Below are positions 60,863 to 64,000 of a DNA stretch of 64,000 nucleotides, in pieces. The stretch's first letter is position 1. Each line of letters begins with the position of its first letter. Made by a program: the position numbers and the translations under genes. The DNA is taken from NCBI GenBank assembly GCA_036510655.1, contig DATCDQ010000113.1, forward strand, positions 72,634 to 136,633, given 5' to 3'. The notes below the pieces were generated by a model that saw only the letters and a program-made list of their open reading frames with translations, was not told the origin of the DNA and did not search any database. The stretch comes from Rathayibacter_A sp036510655 (lineage in GTDB: Bacteria; Actinomycetota; Actinomycetes; Actinomycetales; Microbacteriaceae).

Positions 60863-62211
60863 TCGGCCGCTGGTAATTCTGGTGTCATGGAATCTGGTTT
60901 CGGCGATTCTGGTGCGGGCGGTTCTGGATTCGTTGTCAGTTCGAACGCGGTGAGCTCGCGCGGGGCCTCCTCGATGCCGGTGAGGGACCCGAGCACCTTT
61001 GCTTCGTCCAGTGCGTTGAGCTTGCGAGCGCTCGGCAGCACCTGGCGTTCTAGCGAGCCGACGAACGCGTTGTAGTCCTTGACGCTGCGCTCGATCGACC
61101 GGCCCAGTTTTTCGACGTGCTCAGACAACTTCGATAGGCGCGCATAGAGTTCGCGGCCGACGTCGAACAGGGTCTTCGCATCTTCGGTGAGCACGTCTTG
61201 CTGCCAACTGAACGCGACCGTCTTCAACACGGACCACAGCGTGACGGGAGAGGCGAGCGCGACCCGCTTGCCGAACGCATAATCCATGATGGCCGGATCG
61301 GCTTCCAGCGCACTGGAAACTAGCGATTCGCTCGGGATGAACGCGATCACCAGCTCGGGGGAAGCATCCAGTCCGTTCCAATAGGTCTTGCCGGCGAGCG
61401 CGTCGATGTGCGAACGTAACGCCTTCACGTGTGCTTTCAGCAGTTGTTCGCGTTTCGCGCCTTCCTCACCGGTGGCGGTTGCCGGAATCTGGCTGGCCTC
61501 CAGGTATGAGTTGAATGGCACCTTCGCATCGACGGCGATGTTCTTGCCGCCGGGCAGATGCACGACCATGTCGGGGCGCCCCGCTCCGGCATCCGAGTTG
61601 ATGCTCGATTGCAGGTCGAAGTCAACACGCTCAATCAGCCCTGCTGCGGCCACAACGTTGCGCAGCTGGGTCTCGCCCCACACGCCGCGTGTGCTGTTGC
61701 TCTTCAACGCGGATGCCAAAGATTCGGCCGTGCTGCGCAGCCGCTCCTCCGACTCGGTCGCCGACTTCAGTTGCTGGCTGAGCTCACCGTGCTGACGGCT
61801 GCGCTGGGATTCGAGTTCGGTGACCGTGTTCTGCATCGTGCGCAGGCTCTCCTGCACCGGGGTCAATGCCTGAAGCACCTTGCTCTCGGCACGGTCGCGT
61901 TCCCGACGAGCATCCTCGTCCAGGCGTTGCCGTTCGATCTGCTGGCGATTCTGCTCCTGCAGCCCGGTCACCTGCTCCCGCAACGCGCGTGTCGTCGCCT
62001 GAGCGGCGGAGAACTCGGCCGCAAGCTGGGCAGCGGCGGAGGCGGCCGAGCCGCGCGCATCCGCCAGAGCCGCCTGATGCCGTGCCTCAAGAATCGCCGG
62101 ATTCTGCAGCGGGTCTGCCGCCGCCCTGCGATGTGCAATCAGCGCGGTGGCGAGCGCACCAACAGCGGCGCCGACCAGAAGGCCGATGATCAAGGCGAGC
62201 ACGGGATCCAT
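60859..62211 (-). CDS. rmuC: DNA recombination protein RmuC
   Basis: RmuC limits inversion at short repeats and has a nuclease-like core. The 450-residue protein has an N-terminal membrane helix (LALIIGLLVGAAVGALATAL), a long coiled coil (residues 40-170, rich in Gln, Arg and Glu), the core GVWGETQLRNVVAAAGL and GGKNIAVDAKVPFNSYLEA, and FIPSESLVSSAL. The last 30 residues are Pro/Glu-rich. A CAGACT box lies 6 nt before the ATG. It converges on glpX with a 4-bp overlap. Confidence 0.93.
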   Translation of the reverse strand: MDPVLALIIGLLVGAAVGALATALIAHRRAAADPLQNPAILEARHQAALADARGSAASAAAQLAAEFSAAQATTRALREQVTGLQEQNRQQIERQRLDEDARRERDRAESKVLQALTPVQESLRTMQNTVTELESQRSRQHGELSQQLKSATESEERLRSTAESLASALKSNSTRGVWGETQLRNVVAAAGLIERVDFDLQSSINSDAGAGRPDMVVHLPGGKNIAVDAKVPFNSYLEASQIPATATGEEGAKREQLLKAHVKALRSHIDALAGKTYWNGLDASPELVIAFIPSESLVSSALEADPAIMDYAFGKRVALASPVTLWSVLKTVAFSWQQDVLTEDAKTLFDVGRELYARLSKLSEHVEKLGRSIERSVKDYNAFVGSLERQVLPSARKLNALDEAKVLGSLTGIEEAPRELTAFELTTNPEPPAPESPKPDSMTPELPAAD

Positions 62212-62217
62212 GTCGAC

Positions 62218-62223
62218 AGTCTG
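62218..62223 (-). promoter_or_regulatory. -10 box of rmuC, leaderless layout
   Basis: CAGACT on the minus strand lies 6 nt before the ATG at 62211. It differs by one base from the TAGACT seen at four other genes. Confidence 0.35.
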
Positions 62224-62284
62224 TCAGCGACCGCCGACATTGCAGGGTGGCACGACCTGGCGAACTGCGTGGCGGGCGGCAGGC

Positions 62285-62869
62285 TCAGGCGGCGTCGGCC
62301 ATCGCGCCGATGTGGCCGACGCGCACGGCCAGGGCATCCGCCAGTTGGGCTAGCGATTCCACGCCGTGCCGCTGAGCCGCATGCACCATGATCGCGGCGC
62401 ACGCTTCGGAGTCCGCCAGGGCGTCGTGGTGGTGGAAGTCTTCGAATCCGGCCGCCATCGCCGCCACGGGCAGGCGGTAGGAGTCGAGGTGGTAGGTCTT
62501 GCGCGCGACCTGCAGGCTGCACAGGTAGTCGAAACTCGGGCACGGCAGCGCGGTCGCCGCGCACGCGCCGCGGATCACGCCCATGTCGAAGCCGGCGTTA
62601 TGTGCCACCAGAATGTCTCCATCGGCGAACGCCACAAGATCGGGTAGCTGCTCCTGCCAGCTGGCGGCACCGAGCACGTCCTCGGAGCGGATGCCGTGGA
62701 TGCGCGTGTTCCACTCCCAGAACTCCTCATGGCCGGCGGGCGGCTGAATCAGCCAGCCGACGCGATCGACGGGCCGCCCGCCGCGCACCTTCACCAACCC
62801 CACGGAACACGCTGATGCACTACTGGAGTTCGCGGTTTCGAAGTCGATTGCGGTGAAGTCCAGGGGCAC
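62285..62869 (-). CDS. 3'-5' exonuclease, DEDDh (DnaQ-like) family
   Basis: The 194-residue protein is a stand-alone DnaQ-like exonuclease. It has Exo I FTAIDFETANSSSAS with Asp and Glu, Exo II LVAHNAGFDMGVIRG with the aspartate, and Exo III HHHDALADSEACA with the catalytic His and Asp. It has no polymerase or UvrC part. It could proofread or trim DNA or RNA. It is 73 bp before rmuC in the same direction; the start is a GTG. Confidence 0.92.
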   Translation of the reverse strand: MPLDFTAIDFETANSSSASACSVGLVKVRGGRPVDRVGWLIQPPAGHEEFWEWNTRIHGIRSEDVLGAASWQEQLPDLVAFADGDILVAHNAGFDMGVIRGACAATALPCPSFDYLCSLQVARKTYHLDSYRLPVAAMAAGFEDFHHHDALADSEACAAIMVHAAQRHGVESLAQLADALAVRVGHIGAMADAA

Positions 62870-62995
62870 TCGTCCATGTTCTCACGTCGCACCGACATGG
62901 CGCTGACCGCCCGCGGTGAGCCGTGTTGCGGGGCCGTCACGGACGGGGAGAAGACGTGCGCTCGCCGCCGAGACTTCCGCGCGTCGCCGGCCTGT

Positions 62996-63057
62996 ATTCA
63001 GGTTGGATAGGGGGTCACACACGTGGATGTGCCCAAATCGGGCCACCCAGCCTGAAT
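62996..63057 (+). repeat. Palindromic repeat family 2, copy C
   Basis: ATTCAGGTTGGA (62996-63007) pairs with CCCAGCCTGAAT (63046-63057) with two mismatches. The internal GGGGGTC and the following CGGTCC match copies A and B. It lies in the divergent space between the exonuclease and the methyltransferase genes, so it may also affect their promoters. Confidence 0.85.
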
Positions 63058-63131
63058 TCGGTCCCGCTGCCGGACATCCTGAACCTGCGCCGCCGGATTC
63101 GGACCCGCTACCGCCCGCTGTTGGCCGGCGC

Positions 63132-63137
63132 TAGCCT
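63132..63137 (+). promoter_or_regulatory. -10 box of the methyltransferase gene, leaderless layout
   Basis: TAGCCT lies 6 nt before GTG 63144. Confidence 0.45.
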
Positions 63138-63143
63138 GGAAAC

Positions 63144-63890
63144 GTGGCGGAACGAGCGAACAAAGCCCGGCGCGCGGCATCCTTCGATTCCGTGGCGGCC
63201 GTGTATGAGGAATCGCGCCCCGGATATCCGCAGCAGGCGGTCGACTGGCTCGTGCCGTCGGATGCTGTTCGCGTTGCCGACATCGGCGCAGGCACCGGCA
63301 AGTTCACGCGGCTGCTCGAGCGGCCCGGCCGTGAGGTAATCGCTGTCGACCCGTCGCCGCACATGCTCGATGAGTTGCGTCGCGCGTTGCCCATGACGGA
63401 TGCCCGCCCCGGCTCGGCCGAGCATCTTCCGCTGGAGGAGGCATCCATCGATGCGGTCACGTTCGCACAATCTTGGCACTGGGTCGACGCGTCAGCGGGC
63501 CCGGCCGAGGTCGGTCGTGTGCTGCGCCCGGGCGGAATGCTCGGGCTGATCTGGAATCTGCGTGACGAGCGGGTCGACTGGATGCGGCAGCTCGGCGTTG
63601 CGATGCACGCCGATGGCGACCAGTACACCGATGAGGTGGGTACCCCTCAGGTCGGCGCGCCGTTCGGCGAACCGGAGGCGGCGCAATTTCCTTGGGCGAG
63701 CACGCTCACCCGCGATGGGGTGCTCGATCTGGTGCGCTCGCGCAGCTACTTCGCGTTGATGACGGAAGCCGAGCAGGATGCGACGCTGGCCGCCGTCTCG
63801 ACGCTGCTTGCCACGCATCCGCAGATCGCAGCGCGGGAGACGTTCGAGTTCCCCTACGTCACGGTGTGCTTCCGCTACCGCCGTTTGTAG
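63144..63890 (+). CDS. Class I SAM-dependent methyltransferase (type 11)
   Basis: The 248-residue protein has the Rossmann methyltransferase motifs: ADIGAGTGKFTRLL (motif I, SAM binding), VIAVDPSPHML (acidic end of strand 2) and AVTFAQSWHWVD (motif IV region), then RVLRPGGMLGLIWN. The N-terminal SFDSVAAVYEESRPGYP is typical of this subgroup, which includes many unassigned methyltransferases. The GTG start is 6 nt after TAGCCT. The acceptor substrate is unknown. Confidence 0.9.
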   Translation: MAERANKARRAASFDSVAAVYEESRPGYPQQAVDWLVPSDAVRVADIGAGTGKFTRLLERPGREVIAVDPSPHMLDELRRALPMTDARPGSAEHLPLEEASIDAVTFAQSWHWVDASAGPAEVGRVLRPGGMLGLIWNLRDERVDWMRQLGVAMHADGDQYTDEVGTPQVGAPFGEPEAAQFPWASTLTRDGVLDLVRSRSYFALMTEAEQDATLAAVSTLLATHPQIAARETFEFPYVTVCFRYRRL

Positions 63891-64000
63891 AGGCCGCGCG
63901 GTGCGCCACGTTGCGGCGCGTGCGCTACTTCGGCTGGCGCAGATCGCGGGAACCGGCGCAGAGGCGCCGGGCAGGGTGGGCGTGCGGCGCCCCGCCGGTA

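Noticed and set aside
1..64000. CRISPR array, insertion sequence or prophage
   Set aside because: No regularly spaced direct repeats, transposase, integrase or phage structural genes were seen. The only tandem repeats are the two 18-bp coding ones.
63891..64000. Start of another gene at the right edge
   Set aside because: The last 110 bp are GC-rich with no recognisable motif or ribosome site, and the window ends before anything can be judged.

Overview
The window is 64 kb of high-GC DNA from an actinobacterium, most likely a member of the Microbacteriaceae. The evidence is a mycothiol S-conjugate amidase (mca), families largely confined to Actinobacteria (DUF501, DUF4307, DUF4245, DUF6264), actinobacterial neighbourhoods such as xseB-xseA/ispH and mazG-eno-ftsB-DUF501, and many genes whose start codon lies 6-7 nt after a TANNNT box, as in leaderless transcripts. 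No genus can be named from sequence alone. There is no insertion sequence, phage gene, CRISPR array or rRNA.

Bases 1-10.6 kb: the end of prs, then an accessory block. It holds a MarR regulator facing an MFS exporter, a DUF559 nuclease-like gene bracketed by two near-identical 67-bp palindromes, and a sugar-acid cluster (gnd, a 3-hydroxyisobutyrate-dehydrogenase-like gene, two sugar isomerase/epimerases, a Gfo/Idh/MocA dehydrogenase, a LacI regulator and gluconokinase). A textbook LacI-type operator sits in the cluster's divergent promoter region. The block separates prs from rplY-pth, which are usually adjacent.

10.6-26.8 kb: mostly housekeeping genes: rplY, pth, a hydrolase, yceI, mfd, a GntR/DUF1648 pair, nhaA, mazG, hisS, eno, ftsB, DUF501 and a type II NADH dehydrogenase. 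A 313-bp gap before hisS can fold into a closed four-way-junction RNA. A second possible leader RNA precedes rplY.

26.8-35 kb: a tRNA with a UAA anticodon but a class I body, a large Ig-like/membrane protein, and a TetR-controlled operon (MFS transporter, PLP deaminase-like enzyme, aldonolactone oxidase) with a perfect operator palindrome.

35-54 kb: an ABC-2 exporter, lemA-htpX, a YcaQ-type DNA glycosylase, an AI-2E transporter, ilvA, greA, mca, trhA, uppS, a class V aminotransferase, PIN-PhoH, a prepilin peptidase, fumC, carbonic anhydrase, DUF4245 and xseBA.

54-64 kb: ispH, DUF6264, the transhydrogenase operon pntAA-pntAB-pntB, fbaA facing glpX, rmuC, a DEDDh exonuclease and a methyltransferase.

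At least three families of 60-72 bp imperfect palindromes lie between genes. One family has three copies across 36 kb with conserved internal blocks. These repeats, the palindrome-bracketed DUF559 gene and the hisS leader structure are the least-explained features.
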